Assembly (NCBI RefSeq): GCF_932276165.1 | Contig: NC_064011.1 | Location: 3,923,501 to 3,987,500, forward strand | Source of the DNA: Plutella xylostella | Lineage: Eukaryota; Arthropoda; Insecta; Lepidoptera; Plutellidae | DNA: 64,000 bases | Direction: 5' to 3' | In this document: positions 1 to 11,049 of the stretch, in pieces | Position numbering within the stretch: position 1 is the stretch's first letter | Layout of the letters: the number at the start of each line of letters is the position of its first letter | The notes under the pieces: model-generated | What the model saw: the letters and a program-made list of their open reading frames with translations, nothing else | Told to the model about the DNA's origin: nothing | Database searches by the model: none | Made by a program: the position numbers and the translations under genes

Positions 1-2210
1 TTATATTCTTAGGTTTTTATTTATTTATTAACAAATTCAAGGAAATTAATGTTAATAGCATTTTCAGCCAGTCGGCTTGACTGGACTGGACTGACAGGAG
101 GTACAGGAAAATTATGTATAAATAAAAAATTGTATCTACAATCATTTCTCATTCAACGAATGAAATGAAGTAATTAATCATGAAAAGAGATAAATAAATT
201 ATTTAAGTATCAGACACACTTGAGTCGATTCAAGTGCTGGTCGTTACTAAGAATTTGTACTTATAATAAAATTATTAGTACTTGAATTAATGTATCATTC
301 CAAAGTGTCAACTGTCAACCAATTATGCAATTACATAATAATTATATACCGTTCACGAAAAACTGCGTATATTTTCAATTAAAAAACTCTAATTCACATT
401 CAACTCTGTTACATTATGTTTGTATTGAAATATTGAAGTGCTTGATAAATGGACAAAGACAGATGTCTCCAGATTATTCCATAAAAAACTCAATAATTGT
501 CACACTACTGACTGACACATGTCGTCACATCCGAGCGAGCACAAAGAGTCGAAGTTGACCCCTTTATAGGGGTCAAGCCTTTCCAAAATAACGACGCACC
601 ATCGATCGAAAATTATGGCTTTTTCATCAAATTATCAGAGTTACAACGCATTTTCCCGGGTCTAGCAATTTACAGTTCAATTACGACATTTTTGTTCGGT
701 AATGTGTATTATTTTGCTGAGTTTAAAAGATTATATTTATTACATTTTCAGGTAAGTACCATGTAAATGATTGTTGTGAGGTCAAAGGGTTCTGTTGTTA
801 TTTTGTACGATATTCATCCACACTATGTAAAAAGAACCTTTAAATTAATCCTGATCACTGAAATAAGTTTCTTTTTGAAATATGAAATATTTCGAACACA
901 CATTATTTTAGAAATAGGATAGAATATATTGAACTGAGCCATTTTTATTAAAATCAACGCATTACATACCTAAATAATAAAAACAAACACGAACCGCCCT
1001 CGATCTAAATACCTTTCACAGAAATCATGTTCACCCCATTCCACACAGAAAGAACAATAAATATTTCTACAGACGCGACACAGCTGCTGCTAAGTTCAAT
1101 GACACATCTTTACCCAATTGGGCATCCATGAGGTTATAATAACATAGCTAAAATGTTTCCGGTTGGTTTTCTTTATCATTTTCGTTGGAAACCGGTACAA
1201 ATTTATTTATTTCAGACTAGAAGAAAATCCCACTTTGAAGTATGATAAATGATTATGATAAAACTGTAATGTATGTACCTACCTAATAGTTTTATTGGAC
1301 CACATTACAGGCATTGACCTGAATCAGTGTGGGCTAGAGTGAAGATAAAATTCGCGAATACATATCTATGCATTGAGCGATTAAAGTAAATATTTGTACT
1401 CTGATTGGAAGGCCGTGTGAATGGATAAATGAATGAATGAATCCTTCTGCAGCTCTTTATTTTTAAAGTTCAATGCTCTGTTTTTATGTTGGCATAATTT
1501 TTAAACAAACTAGATTATCGGTGATTGTTTAATATGTGAGTAAAAAAGTCTTCATATTTATCGGCTTTAGTCTGTTGTAGATTTTACCTATCGAAACTGA
1601 TTGATTATTGACCAATCTTACGAGTATTATGAACAGCCTAGATTTTGACTAATTATGTCTTGTATAAATGGTGCATTTTTTTTAAAACTAGAGTTTTTTA
1701 AAGATTTTACACTCTTAAATTATTAACACTTTTGGATACCTATAATCAAAAGGTAATACTGCCCAATCTATCTATCAAAATAAATTACTCCCTAATAGAA
1801 GAGGAAATTGATTAACTAAATAAAAACCAATCTGTCAAATTTAAATATCTTAGCAGTTAATAGCCATTTTATTATTTTAAAATAGTTTAAGGCTTTCACT
1901 TATTTTATGATAATTGGTTCCGTCACTCCGGTATCTGAGCTTTATGCAATTTTACTGTTTGTATTAATTAAAATTTTAAGTGTTTTAAAAGTGGTTCATA
2001 ATTTTGTATAGCTATCAATATGATTGTCACTACTAACTAGATAATATGGATACTTACCTAAAATATACTCTTTCATAATTTATTTTATATCCAGTAAAAC
2101 AGCTCTAAACAATATGTAATTAAAAATGAAAAAAAAACCTTTGTTTCAGCACAATAACAGTAATTAAGGTCAACCGCAACATAATTTATAGTGTTTTAAC
2201 TGCGGTACCC
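1..2210. other. AT-rich stretch without recognised features
   Basis: No repeat family, exon or RNA gene could be recognised in this 2.2 kb. A 77-codon open frame at 325-558 has low-complexity AT-driven composition and no family resemblance, so it is not called a gene. A short direct repeat of GGACT units lies near 80-95. Likely intergenic or intronic. Confidence 0.6.
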
Positions 2211-3351
2211 TATTCGGCTGTCCCATTTCAAAACACAGTAACCGCCAACTTTAAAAAAAAACGGGTCTTTGATTTATATATTATTTTAGGCGATTCCGCA
2301 CAAAACTGCATTGTCAGAATATCAAAAAACCGCTTAGAAACGAAAATAAAATTTCTAAAAACCTAGTAACTCCACCCTGCGAAATCAAAAATGCCACGAA
2401 AACCATTTCAAAACATAGTAAGAGCCACCAACCATTTTAAAACACAGTAAGTGAAAATGACTTACTAGGTTTTAAAATGGTCAATGGTGCTTACTAGGTT
2501 TTGAAATGGTCAGCAAAGGACAATTTTCGTCCGTTAATTTTAGTAAGTCACAAATGGCATACATTATTACTAACACTTTTTTCGAACAAAATATCAGACA
2601 TTTCAGAACCTGTATCTTTGCACCAATGAGACCTAGAGAGTTGAATTAAAAGTAGAACATAAGTAAATTTTGTCTTCTTTATAAAAGCCATAGAGACCTT
2701 TCTCGTCAGAACCTTTCTACTAGCCCTATTTTGCATAAACCAAAAAAAAAACAAGTTATAAATAAGAGAAAACTGATTTTTAGATAGAAATTTAGGAAAT
2801 ATTGTCTAATTGAAGGCAGCCATAAATAATTTTCATGTTAGAGCCTTCTTAATATGGCTATTTAATTCATTTACATAAAACAAAAAAAAAACATAAAAAT
2901 ATGCCCGTATTTCAGCTATTACTTATAGTGCCGTCGTGTAAAAGTGCTGCAAAATTGGATTTATAATATGTGAAGGATCCCAAACATATAAAAAATGAAA
3001 TTATTACGCAATTATTGCAATTTCAATATACTTAACTTGTCTTAAATTACACAATAATGGCTCTTACTAGGTTTTGAAATGGTCAGTGAGGGCGGTTTTA
3101 GGGTGAGAAAACCATATAAAACCTAGTAAGTGTTTTCTTTTGTGCATTACAGCAACAATTTTAGTTATATTTAAATGAAATAGTATTGTATGTAAAGCCT
3201 AGGTTCTGCCGCTTCTTTTAAGCTTACATTTGTTCAGATATCTGTCATAGTTTTACCAGGGCATTGAAATGAAGGGACAAAAATGATTTTGGCTCTCCTG
3301 AACATTTTGTCTCATGGCTGTTACTGTGTTTTAAAATGGGACAGCCGTATT
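2211..3351. mobile_element. 1133-bp DNA transposon, inverted repeats, TATT target duplication
   Basis: The element proper is 2215-3347. Its ends form an inverted repeat of about 33 bp with 2 mismatches, starting CGGCTGTCCCATTT. It is flanked by the 4-bp duplication TATT (2211-2214 and 3348-3351). A module close to TTACTAGGTTTTGAAATGG recurs in both orientations at about 2222, 2402, 2431, 2461, 2490, 3063, 3109 and at the right end near 3321. No transposase frame is visible, so the element is non-autonomous. A 4-bp duplication is compatible with several superfamilies (Chapaev/CACTA-like, Sola, Ginger, piggyBac); the ends are not typical piggyBac, and I cannot assign it. A 68-codon minus-strand frame inside (2548-2754) is not considered a gene. 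Confidence 0.85.
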
Positions 3352-3574
3352 CTCGTGTAATTTGTTGAACAATGCGCGTTCTATTACGCGCGCGAGCGCC
3401 TAACTGCGCGGCAAATGCACTCTCGTTAGACTGACGCTTTTAAAATTGGTGTTGCCGTGTTTAAAAAAAAATGAGAGCTAGGGAATTGTCATTATGGGGT
3501 GCACTTAAGTAGTGAAACACATAACGAATAACCTGTAACTTATAATAGGACTGGCGGATTTACTGACAATTTTA

Positions 3575-3688
3575 GGGATATCGCGAACTCATTTTTGCGA
3601 ACGAATGAACGAAGTAATTAGTGACAACTTGAACATTTTATTATGAAGTTGAGACTTCGATGCACGAAGTAAGTTCGCGATATCACCC
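3575..3688. mobile_element. Small palindromic MITE
   Basis: A 114-bp unit with inverted ends: GGGATATCGCGAAC at the left and GTTCGCGATATCACCC at the right. The inside carries CGAATGAACGAAGTAA and a related inverted CGATGCACGAAGTAA. A stray end-like fragment (AAGTTCGCGATAAG) occurs at 23280. The superfamily is unknown. Confidence 0.65.
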
Positions 3689-3691
3689 CTT

Positions 3692-3782
3692 GTACACAAA
3701 TACATATTAAATAAATAAACAACAACCAGACACAAAGACTTATCACACAGATGTTTGCTTCGGAAGCAGCTTCACTACCGCT
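3692..3782 (-). mobile_element. Fragment of tRNA-headed SINE (family A)
   Basis: Read on the minus strand it matches the head and central body of the SINE at 5531-5790: GCGGTAGTGAAGCTGCTTCC, then the ATCTGTGTGAT and GTGTCTGGTTGT parts. The B-box portion between them is deleted. Confidence 0.7.
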
Positions 3783-4246
3783 TATTCAAATAAATTCAGC
3801 GTTCTATGTTTATAATAATTTATAATAAAAACGGCGAGAAATTGTTGGGAAAACAATTCCTCGCTGCCTGGTCACCCTACTACATTTGTGTGCATTGTGT
3901 CAAAGTTAACTCTGTGCAGTGGAGTTAATGTTCTAGAAATTTGTCGCAATGCACTTTTTTTTACTCCATTATCTTTACTTCCGGTTCAGAGGCCATTACT
4001 GGGCATTTTGTACAAATTATTTTGATACGGATCTTCGATAGTATCAACGATAACTATTATGAATGAATCTATTTGAGGTTATTTATTTTAGCTTTAAAAA
4101 CACATTTTATAACTGCAATATTGTAGGTACAATCAGGTGGACTTAATGCTAAAAGCTTTTTCGTCAGTCAACCTGCAAGAGGTTCAGAGTGGTAAGAAGA
4201 AGTGTTAAAGAAGGAAAAACAAAAATATATTTAAAATATGAATTGA

Positions 4247-4320
4247 ACCCGGGACCTTCGGCATAGCAGTCAGGGTCAATAACCACTTGGTACACCACTC
4301 GGTCGTAAGTCCTACTCTCC
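4247..4320 (-). mobile_element. Head fragment of tRNA-headed SINE (family B)
   Basis: On the minus strand it reads as the tRNA-like head of the SINE family at 30080: a diverged GACCGAGTGGTGTACCAAGTGG start, a GACCCTGACT segment, then TCCCGGGTTCAATTC in place of the B box. The body is missing or unrecognisable. Confidence 0.6.
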
Positions 4321-4432
4321 TTCAATCGTAGCGGTCACTGGACATAGGTCTCTGCTAATGACTGTCAAACGGATATACGCCATTCATAATGCCTTAATGT
4401 ATCCTGTGTGCCCTGGGTTCCTGGTACTTTTA

Positions 4433-4602
4433 TACAGGGTTTTGCAAAAGTAGTCTAGTAATTCTTTTTTTGTCTTTCCATAGAAAATTTTACGCCGTAT
4501 GGAAAGGAAACGTTTTTTTTTCATTAATTTCCAAAAAACTTTGATTTTCAGAATGAGCCCCTATCGGCTTACTTCGTCTTTTACATTTTGTAACATCCTG
4601 TA
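4433..4602. mobile_element. Mariner-type MITE, TACAGGG ends
   Basis: It begins TACAGGGTTTTGCAAAA and ends TTTTGTAACATCCTGTA, an imperfect inverted repeat. TA precedes the left end, as expected for Tc1/mariner insertion. It is a diverged relative of the TACAGGGTGTTGCAAAA family at 24681 and 39273. Confidence 0.6.
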
Positions 4603-4790
4603 TCAACTACTGTTAAAATGAATGATATGAATATGAATGATAAATTTGAATTAAGTATTGAATGAAATTGAAAGTACAATCGATTTGATAAGTCATAATC
4701 CCGCCCCATTGTCGTACTTAATCTCCGCCCCCTCTATTAGGTAGGTTTAGGGGGCGGACATCAGTATTATAATTAAAACAAAAAAATATA

Positions 4791-4990
4791 TACAGGAGCA
4801 ATGAAAGAGTTCCAGTGAACGCCAAATGACGAAAAACTAGCATATATATGTCGTCTGCAATATTGAAGTAAGTACCTACCTTTATTAATAGCGCATCAGA
4901 ATATTACCAACTAAACACGAAAATATTTATTATCTTTGGAAAAATTGGGACCATTTTGGGAAACTTTTTCTTTGCACACGAGAGTGTACT
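4791..4990. mobile_element. Diverged MITE of the CACTCACGGGCAATGAAA family
   Basis: The left end reads GGAGCAATGAAAGAGTTCCA and the right end AACTTTTTCTTTGCACACGA, matching the inverted ends of the better preserved copies at 14929, 34869 and 47990. The internal motif CAGAATATTACCAACTAAA is shared with those copies. Confidence 0.65.
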
Positions 4991-5530
4991 TATTCTAAAA
5001 GCTTATCGACTCTAACGCCCCCCGCGATAAAAAGTCCAATACTAACACAAACCGTTCGTAATTTTGTCGCTGACCTAGAAAAAGATCACTATCACCTATT
5101 TTAAAGTTAAATTATTATTCCACGTGGTACCTTAAATACCGTAATTAATTACAGGTAATTAAAAGGGTAATGCTATTTGCCGGATATTACTGTACTAGTT
5201 TTCCTGCTTTTAAATGTTCGTTTTATCTAATAGTGGGGTAATGATAAAATGAGTGAGCTTTTGGTATAATTTTATTTTGGTAGATGCCTTGTTGTCAGTT
5301 ATTGAGACCGACTATAGGAGAATCGGACAGTATTACTTTATTTGCCAAAAAGGGCGTCAGCGTTTGTCAAAAGTTTCTGAGACCTTCGCTTCGTAGGAAT
5401 TAATCCAGTTTCACCTTTGCATAATGGATGCTCAGCTGTGTTTATGACATGACAATCTAAGCTCTGTTTAAGGTACATTTAAGGGTAGATAAATAGGCTC
5501 CTTTCATGAACACCCAATGTTTCGTTTGAC
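4991..5530. other. No recognised feature
   Basis: AT-rich DNA with no exon, RNA gene or known repeat that I can support. Confidence 0.5.
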
Positions 5531-5790
5531 GGCAACGTAGCTTAGGCGGTAGTGAAGCTGCTTCCGAACCTGGGGCCGCGGGTTCGAATCCCGCCCAGGG
5601 CAATCATCTGTGTGATGAGCATTTGTGTTTGCTTTGTGTCTGGTTGTCGTTTATCTATTTAAAATGTATCCATCTATGTATTTTAGTAGATATATCAGCT
5701 GTCCGACACCCATATCACAGGCTCGGCCTAGTTCGGGGTCGGATGTCCGTGCGTGAGATCTGATGTCCCCACAATTTATTTATTTATTTA
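5531..5790 (+). mobile_element. tRNA-headed SINE (family A), near full length
   Basis: An RNA polymerase III head is visible: A box TAGCTTAGGCGG at 5538-5549 and B box GGTTCGAATCC at 5581-5591. The body follows with ATCTGTGTGATGAGC, GTCTGGTTGTCG, CAGCTGTCCGACACCC and GAGATCTGATGTCCCCAC. It ends in a (TTTA)n tail near 5770-5790. The acceptor half expected of a real tRNA is absent. Family A fragments occur at 3692, 21211 and 49419, and its 3' body is fused to another head at 44236. Confidence 0.85.
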
Positions 5791-5885
5791 GTCAGACATT
5801 TAGACACCTACATATCTGTGCAGATACAGATACAGATAAATGCACAAAAGCGCATAGCCGGCGATGTTTCACAGATATTTTCGTT

Positions 5886-5905
5886 GGCCGCCATTTTGGC
5901 TCCCT
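5886..5905 (+). promoter_or_regulatory. YY1/Pho-like motif
   Basis: The stretch GGCCGCCATTTTGGCTCC contains a very good YY1/Pleiohomeotic core (GCCGCCATTTTGGC). It is an isolated motif in non-coding DNA, so function is only a possibility. Confidence 0.25.
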
Positions 5906-6019
5906 GCCACCGATTGCATCACACGCTCCAGTTGCACAGAACAAATCAAATTATATGTATGTATTTATTGTTTTATAGATAAGAGTTTACTGTACGTATA
6001 TGCTGATCAGAGGACATAG

Positions 6020-6184
6020 GCTGTTTTTAACAGCATGCGGATTTGATCACGCATGCGGGATTGCCCCGCACACGTTCATACAAAGAGTATTCATCGTGAC
6101 ACTTGGAATATGCACGTGAGATACGGGAAAATGGCGTGCAATCCCGCGTGCGTGATGTAATCCGCATGCTGTTAAAAACAGCCC
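6020..6184. mobile_element. Palindromic MITE with about 45-bp inverted ends
   Basis: The left arm starts GGCTGTTTTTAACAGCATGC, and the right arm is its inverse, ending GCATGCTGTTAAAAACAGCC. Similarity continues inward through GGATTTGATCACGCATGCGG versus GGATTACATCACGCACGCGG. Short frames on both strands across it are by-products of the palindrome. Confidence 0.8.
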
Positions 6185-6445
6185 GATATCGAGCAGTAAA
6201 AATAAAATATGTATCATTCTTCCGCGCAACACAAATTCACGTTTACTCGCTACTACTCGAATGGAACTCGCACTTCTCTTGCTCTTAAAGTAAATTTAAA
6301 ATTTACCTAGAATGAAACTTCGTAGAATTTTATAATTACTTTGAGTGAACCGTTAAACTTATCTCCCAGGTGGAGGGCAGGTATCAATCATGTTGGTACT
6401 CGTATTGACTTGTAATAGTTGTAATGGATATCCATCTCATGTAGG

Positions 6446-6567
6446 TACGGTCAGCTGCATAGTAGTACCTTGTCAAACTGAGAAACGGTCAATCTTTTAA
6501 TGAATTGATAGGCGGTTTGAGATTGACAAGGTGCAAAAGTGTATAGCTACTTATGCAGCTGACTGTA
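6446..6567. mobile_element. Palindromic MITE, TACGGTCAGCTGCAT family
   Basis: Ends are TACGGTCAGCTGCATAGTAG and CTACTTATGCAGCTGACTGTA, followed inward by ACCTTGTCAAACTGA and TGACAAGGTGCAAAAG. A second copy lies at 28021-28373, split by a LINE end, and a diverged right half is seen near 50595-50680. Confidence 0.8.
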
Positions 6568-6810
6568 CCTACAGGATGAGTAGTTTAATGCACTTAATCT
6601 TGTTAGAAAGTCTTGGGAAATATATTTGTGAGATTTCACTCATTTCCCCTGTTGATTAATAACTGTGCTTAAATAAACTTAATAATTGTATTTATGTAGG
6701 TTTTATTTAACATTATTTTGGTATATATTTAAGTATTTAATAAGTGGTCAAAATATATTATCTTATCATAATTATGGCTGTTTACTGGTTAAAGCCATTC
6801 ATCCACCTTA

Positions 6811-6972
6811 AGTGCCAATTTCTCCATAGTGGGTTAGAGCATAACCATGCAGGGATTATTGGTTTACTTTTGACACATCTGTCAAGAATTTAATATGGAG
6901 ATGACGTATAATATAATACTTAATCAACCTTTCCCTGGTTACGATCTAACCGACCATTGCGAAATTGGAGCT
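6811..6972. mobile_element. Mariner-type MITE, AGTGCCAATTTCTCCAT family (copy 1)
   Basis: The left end is AGTGCCAATTTCTCCATAGT, preceded by TA. The right end is the diverged inverse GCGAAATTGGAGCT. The core ACACATCTGTCAAGAATTT is shared with copies at 16763, 51934 and 61210. Confidence 0.8.
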
Positions 6973-7819
6973 AAGGCTGCCTAGGTGAGACTGTTGCTCG
7001 TTTATCAATAAATTCATTTATAAATAGGTATTATGTATTGTAAAATGTTATTAACACCGGTTTTCTAAAACGCTATACAATTTGCTACGACTGTCAGTCA
7101 TTTTGAACATAAGCCAAAACGCTCACAGCATTAAAATGTGTGTAGCTATGCCAGGTATTAATTAGCACAGCGCCATATCTGGCGAAGAACCGACAACCGA
7201 TGCAGCACGAGACTTATTTAGTAGCGTAAACAATCATTTTTGTTTTTCCGAAGCTTTAGAGAGCTGCACTAACCCCGGCTCTATCTCTTTATATCTCTAT
7301 TTACCTCCATATTTGGAGGTAAGCGTCATAATCTCCGCGTTCGGTAGACGGATTGGAGATACGGTACACAACAAAAGAACAAAAAAAAACATCACACTAA
7401 ATTCATCTCACGCACAGTTCACAGAATCGTGATAAAATCGCAGGTCGGCGCTTCAAAGGGTCGGCCCTTCGAATCCGGCCGGCTCCTTCCGTTAGGACTT
7501 GGACTTAGGCCCCCGAAATTAGATTTTTCTACAGCATACTTTGTAGTCTACTGGCAACGCAGTATTAGGTACTTATACTGACAGAATATTTTCTCTAGAT
7601 CGGTTCTATCGGCCCCATTATTTATTACAGATTGCTGATTTTAGTAGAGCTGTGTTGGTAGGAGCAAATTTGTACATGGTCATTGGGACTAATCATTCAT
7701 TCTCCCGAATTCATCGAATTTTATATGCAAGAAATAAAATTTCCCCGGGCATGAAAGAGCTATTTTTATGTCTCTTTTCCGGCAGTAATCAGCGCTATCA
7801 CTTACTTTCAGGCCCTGTA
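6973..7819. other. No recognised gene; AT-rich
   Basis: No exon or known repeat could be supported. A segment near 7440-7500 contains a B-box-like CCTTCGAATCC in a locally GC-rich patch, possibly an old SINE remnant, but no A box was found. Confidence 0.45.
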
Positions 7820-7936
7820 GCACAGGGCGCTAATAAGACGTGACAAGAGTTCTCCGTCGTCGCGCTCGCTCTTGAGGCTGCGCGATGTGAGTGAGCGCGA
7901 TGCAAAACTCTTGTCACGTCTTAAATGCGCCCCGTA
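7820..7936. mobile_element. Palindromic MITE, GC-rich loop
   Basis: The left arm AGGGCGCTAATAAGACGTGA is mirrored by TCACGTCTTAAATGCGCCCC at the right; both continue to the shared ACAAGAGTT. The loop is rich in CGCGCTCGC-type sequence. The ends suggest a palindromic non-autonomous DNA element. The superfamily is unknown. Confidence 0.75.
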
Positions 7937-8261
7937 CCAGCCCTTCTGATCATGTACTTTCCTCTTTAGTATTTTTTTAAACCATGGCACAAAGCTGCTA
8001 TGAAAACGGGCTCCAATCCTTTCAAATCTGATCTATCTGTCTTTTTCGCTCCCGTTCATAATAAATCAACGTTTCTCCTTCAGGCCAAGGATATATGGTC
8101 AGTTGAGTTTTATGAGTGTGCGTAAATCAGTCACTATTGATGAATTACATTTGTTGTGTCCGAAACTAACTGACGTTCTCATTATTTAGCTAACGAACAT
8201 AAAACGGAACCTATATAATAATAATGTATGTGATAGTTTGTTAGTTACCGCGGTTTTATAA

Positions 8262-8600
8262 ACTCGCGGGCAATGAAAAATATCCACCCATCCCTTTTTG
8301 AGTCGGTAATATTCTGTTGCGCTGCTAAATGTACTTCAATTATTGCAGAAGGCGTCATTAGCCTTTTTTGGTTTAGGGGTAATTTGGTGCTATCTTATAT
8401 ACTGGACTTGGATGTGCCCGTAAAATGGAAATAGGCCCGCCCCCTATTACATTGGGACTATCATAACACTCAGGCGAAAAGTGGGTGCAGCAATGCACCT
8501 CTGCCTACCCCGCAAGGGAGTACATTAGTACAAGGCGTGAGTGCGTGTTTTTTTGTTTTTTGTTTTATATACTGGAACTTTTTCATTGCTCGAGAGTGTA
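8262..8600. mobile_element. CACTCACGGGCAATGAAA-family MITE, interrupted by a SINE
   Basis: The left end reads CGCGGGCAATGAAAAATATC, and the right end reads GGAACTTTTTCATTGCTCGA followed by GAGTGTA. The typical internal TCGGTAATATTCTG and GCAGAAGGCGTCATTA parts are present. A 5'-truncated SINE sits inside at 8407-8564. Confidence 0.75.
8407..8564 (+). mobile_element. 5'-truncated SINE (family B) with 12-bp target duplication
   Basis: It matches the body and T-rich tail of the SINE at 30080-30363 but lacks the tRNA-like head. Exact 12-bp direct repeats TTATATACTGGA flank it (8395-8406 and 8565-8576), inside the surrounding MITE. Truncation plus target duplication fits LINE-driven retrotransposition. 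Confidence 0.85.
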
Positions 8601-8922
8601 GTTATTATGGTACTAAGAGCTCTAAGTTCTAACCACAACTCTATGTCGTTGTATTAAGCGTGCCGATTGAGTGACAATTCTCGTTAATTTTTCGTCATTT
8701 GTAGAGTGACCCCCCAGTACCTACATCAGAAATTGAATACCAATTTTGATGGATTAGAATGCCGCCTTCAAATTATATTCAGACCCGTCGTTCTAACATG
8801 TAATACATCATCATTTGAGGGCTTTATCCAAGATTAGCCTGTCATTACGAATAGATTTAAGTTCATTTTATTATTTTTATTTGTTAGTGTCCAATGGAGT
8901 TTTGATAACCCTAAGGTAGGGT

Positions 8923-9711
8923 TACCGATTCGGTTCTACCTTTTTTGGCCTAAGGTTTATTTGCCTAATCTCGTTTTTCATTGTAACGTTTAGTCAAAGT
9001 CTCGTTTCGCCTAAAATCGTATGGCATAAATCTCGTTAAGTAAAAAGTTATTTCGCATAATCTTGTTTAGCCTAATAATGGTTTGGCCAAATCTTGAATA
9101 GCCTAATAATTCTATGCCATAGGTTATAAATTAATTGTATTCGTTTGGCTTTATTTATTTATTTATTTAACTTAACTTTGATGGAGCGTCTCCCTGCTCC
9201 CTACATAGCGCAAACTGATGACTTGTATTGTTTCCGCTATGTGGGATACGTTCCGCTCCGCTTCGCTGCGCTCCACTTTGGTTTCGACGAACATGTGCAC
9301 CTAACACGCTCCTCCTCGCTTTGCTCGTCGTCACACCTATCTTTAGGTATCGATCACATGGGGTTTAATGGCGTTGGTAATAATTACAATGGTCATTCAC
9401 TTTCGATATGTTGATCATTTAATATCGTGATTTTCGGGATGTAGGAGAAAAATAGCTCAGCTACATTATTTATTAAGATAATATTAGGATAAACAAGATT
9501 ATACCTAGTTACCTATACGAACATAAATTTGGGCAAACGAGCCTTAGGTGTTTTAAGATAGTGCCAAAAGAGTTTTAGGCGAAACGAGTCTTATGCCACA
9601 TAATTCTTGGCCAAGTGATGATTCGGCCATAAAATTTTAGACCATACGAGTTATGCGAAACGAGTTTTGGGCAATAAAGATTAGGCGAGATGAGGGGAAC
9701 CCTACCGATTC
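8923..9711. mobile_element. Foldback-like DNA element, copy 1, 9-bp target duplication
   Basis: The element proper is 8932-9702 (771 bp), flanked by the exact 9-bp repeat TACCGATTC (8923-8931 and 9703-9711). The left arm is an array of degenerate 15-16-bp units resembling CTCGTTTCGCCTAAAA. The right arm carries the same units in inverted order and orientation (TTTTAGGCGAAACGAG). Between the arms is a core with GATGGAGCGTCTCCCTGC and a TCCGCTCCGCTTCGCTGCGC run. Modular inverted arms plus a 9-bp duplication are the hallmarks of Drosophila Foldback elements, which are MULE-related. The open frame at 9145-9414 in the core has no family resemblance and is not retained as an equivalent frame in copy 2. 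Confidence 0.85.
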
Positions 9712-10183
9712 ACTTATTCTGACGGCACCTACCTATAAAACTAAATTATTACTTAGGTTATGTACTTTATGTGTACTTAGGTACTTTCAACATTACTGTT
9801 TAGCATAAACATCCTACGTATTAATATTATCAAGTGCTGATTAATGTATGAAATATGATTATGTATTGTAATGCTTATATTACATTCTGCGTACAAACTT
9901 ATCTTAGGAAGGTATGTGCAACTCCGAATGTTTCTAATGTTAGGTAGAGTAACAAGAATTTCTATGTGTGCAAAATTTCGAACGGTTAAGCCGATTTTGA
10001 TAAAATATGGCTAAGAACAGTAAGAACACTCGGACACACATTAAATATTATTATCATCCTAAAAACGGAAATCGGTTCAGCCGTTTATAGCTACGCTACC
10101 ACGGACAGATACATGCACACAGATACGCTAAACTTTTTCTTTTTTGTAACTTCTGTTTCATGGTGTATATAATAGTGTGTAAG
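9712..10183. other. Mostly unassigned; weak old repeat near 10000-10140
   Basis: The part from about 10000 holds AATCGGTTCAGCCGTTTATAG and ACAGATACATGCACAC. This recalls the conserved part of Helitron-like/LINE remnants common in Lepidoptera (compare CGGCTGAACCGATTTTAT at 40740 in inverse). Boundaries cannot be set. Confidence 0.4.
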
Positions 10184-10185
10184 TA

Positions 10186-10398
10186 TAGTGCGACAAACTT
10201 ATCTGTTCCGGTGAGAGCGAACTAAATTGATCCATATCTCTTTATTTACTAATGAATTATACATTGATATAGATTAGATGGGTTTATTGAAACCACAAGA
10301 GCGAATTACCACTACTGGCAAACTTAAAATCGTATAGAATGAAGAAATATTACACATTAACGTGAGCTGTCACCGGAACAGATAAGTTTGTGGCACTG
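10186..10398. mobile_element. MITE with TA target site
   Basis: Inverted ends AGTGCGACAAACTTATCTG and its inverse CAGATAAGTTTGTGGCACT are followed inward by TTCCGGTGAGAGC and GCTGTCACCGGAA. TA flanks both sides (10184-10185, 10399-10400), as in Tc1/mariner-type insertions. Confidence 0.8.
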
Positions 10399-10404
10399 TA
10401 CATA

Positions 10405-10466
10405 AATGATTGCTGTCATTGTCAAATAAAGTTTTATCTTTCTTTCTTTTTTCTTTCTTTCTTTTC
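10405..10466 (+). mobile_element. LINE/SINE 3' end with (TTTC)n tail
   Basis: GTCAAATAAAGTTTTATC is followed by repeated CTTTCTTT. This is the same kind of 3' end that appears inverted at 28077-28296. Confidence 0.5.
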
Positions 10467-11048
10467 CGTCAGGTGTTTAAAATTACAAAATAACGACTTT
10501 GAATTTCGACCACCAAGCAGTACCTACTAAGCTAAGTAAAATGAAGTAGTTAAGCAGCTAATCAAAACCTCATTTCACTCCACACCTTGGCTTAAAAGAC
10601 CTAAAATTAAAAAGAAAAAACCTCTACGACAAAAAGTCTTCTTACAAAGAGTATGTAATCAAAGTGCAATCAATGTTGCATCTCTTTCTAACTTTAATAA
10701 GCTGATGTTCCATCTCGTTTCATCGTTATGAGGTTCTTGTCCCACATTCGAAGCTTATAAAACGTGGTATTGTTTTTTAGCCGATAGCATGAACATATGA
10801 AAGGGCTATGCACTTAAATACTTAGTATGATTTTTCGTCAGATGATAACGTTATGAATTCAATTCTCTCAGATTTTTTAAATATAACCTTGAATCTGCCC
10901 TTTTTGTATGGATTAAAAGTACTTAAAGTAAGATACCTAAAGGCCTACTTTGGAAACTATTAAACAGAAAATGTTAATTATAATATAATTAATTTACCTC
11001 ATTAGATAAGTTTTAGGTAACTAGGTATTAATTTATAAACATAAATAC
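10467..11048. other. No recognised feature
   Basis: AT-rich sequence; no exon, RNA gene or clear repeat supported. Confidence 0.5.
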
Positions 11049-11049
11049 A

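Noticed and set aside
325..558. 77-codon open frame
   Set aside because: AT-driven composition, no known family, no promoter or splice context.
5533..5600. Possible tRNA gene
   Set aside because: A and B boxes are present, but there is no closing acceptor stem and a SINE body follows.
9145..9414. 89-codon frame within Foldback-like copy 1
   Set aside because: It is not kept as an equivalent frame in copy 2 and resembles no transposase.
9712..10145. Possible Helitron-like copy at about 10000-10140
   Set aside because: Only the GTTCAGCCGTTTATAG region is recognisable; no termini, so it is left as a weak remnant.
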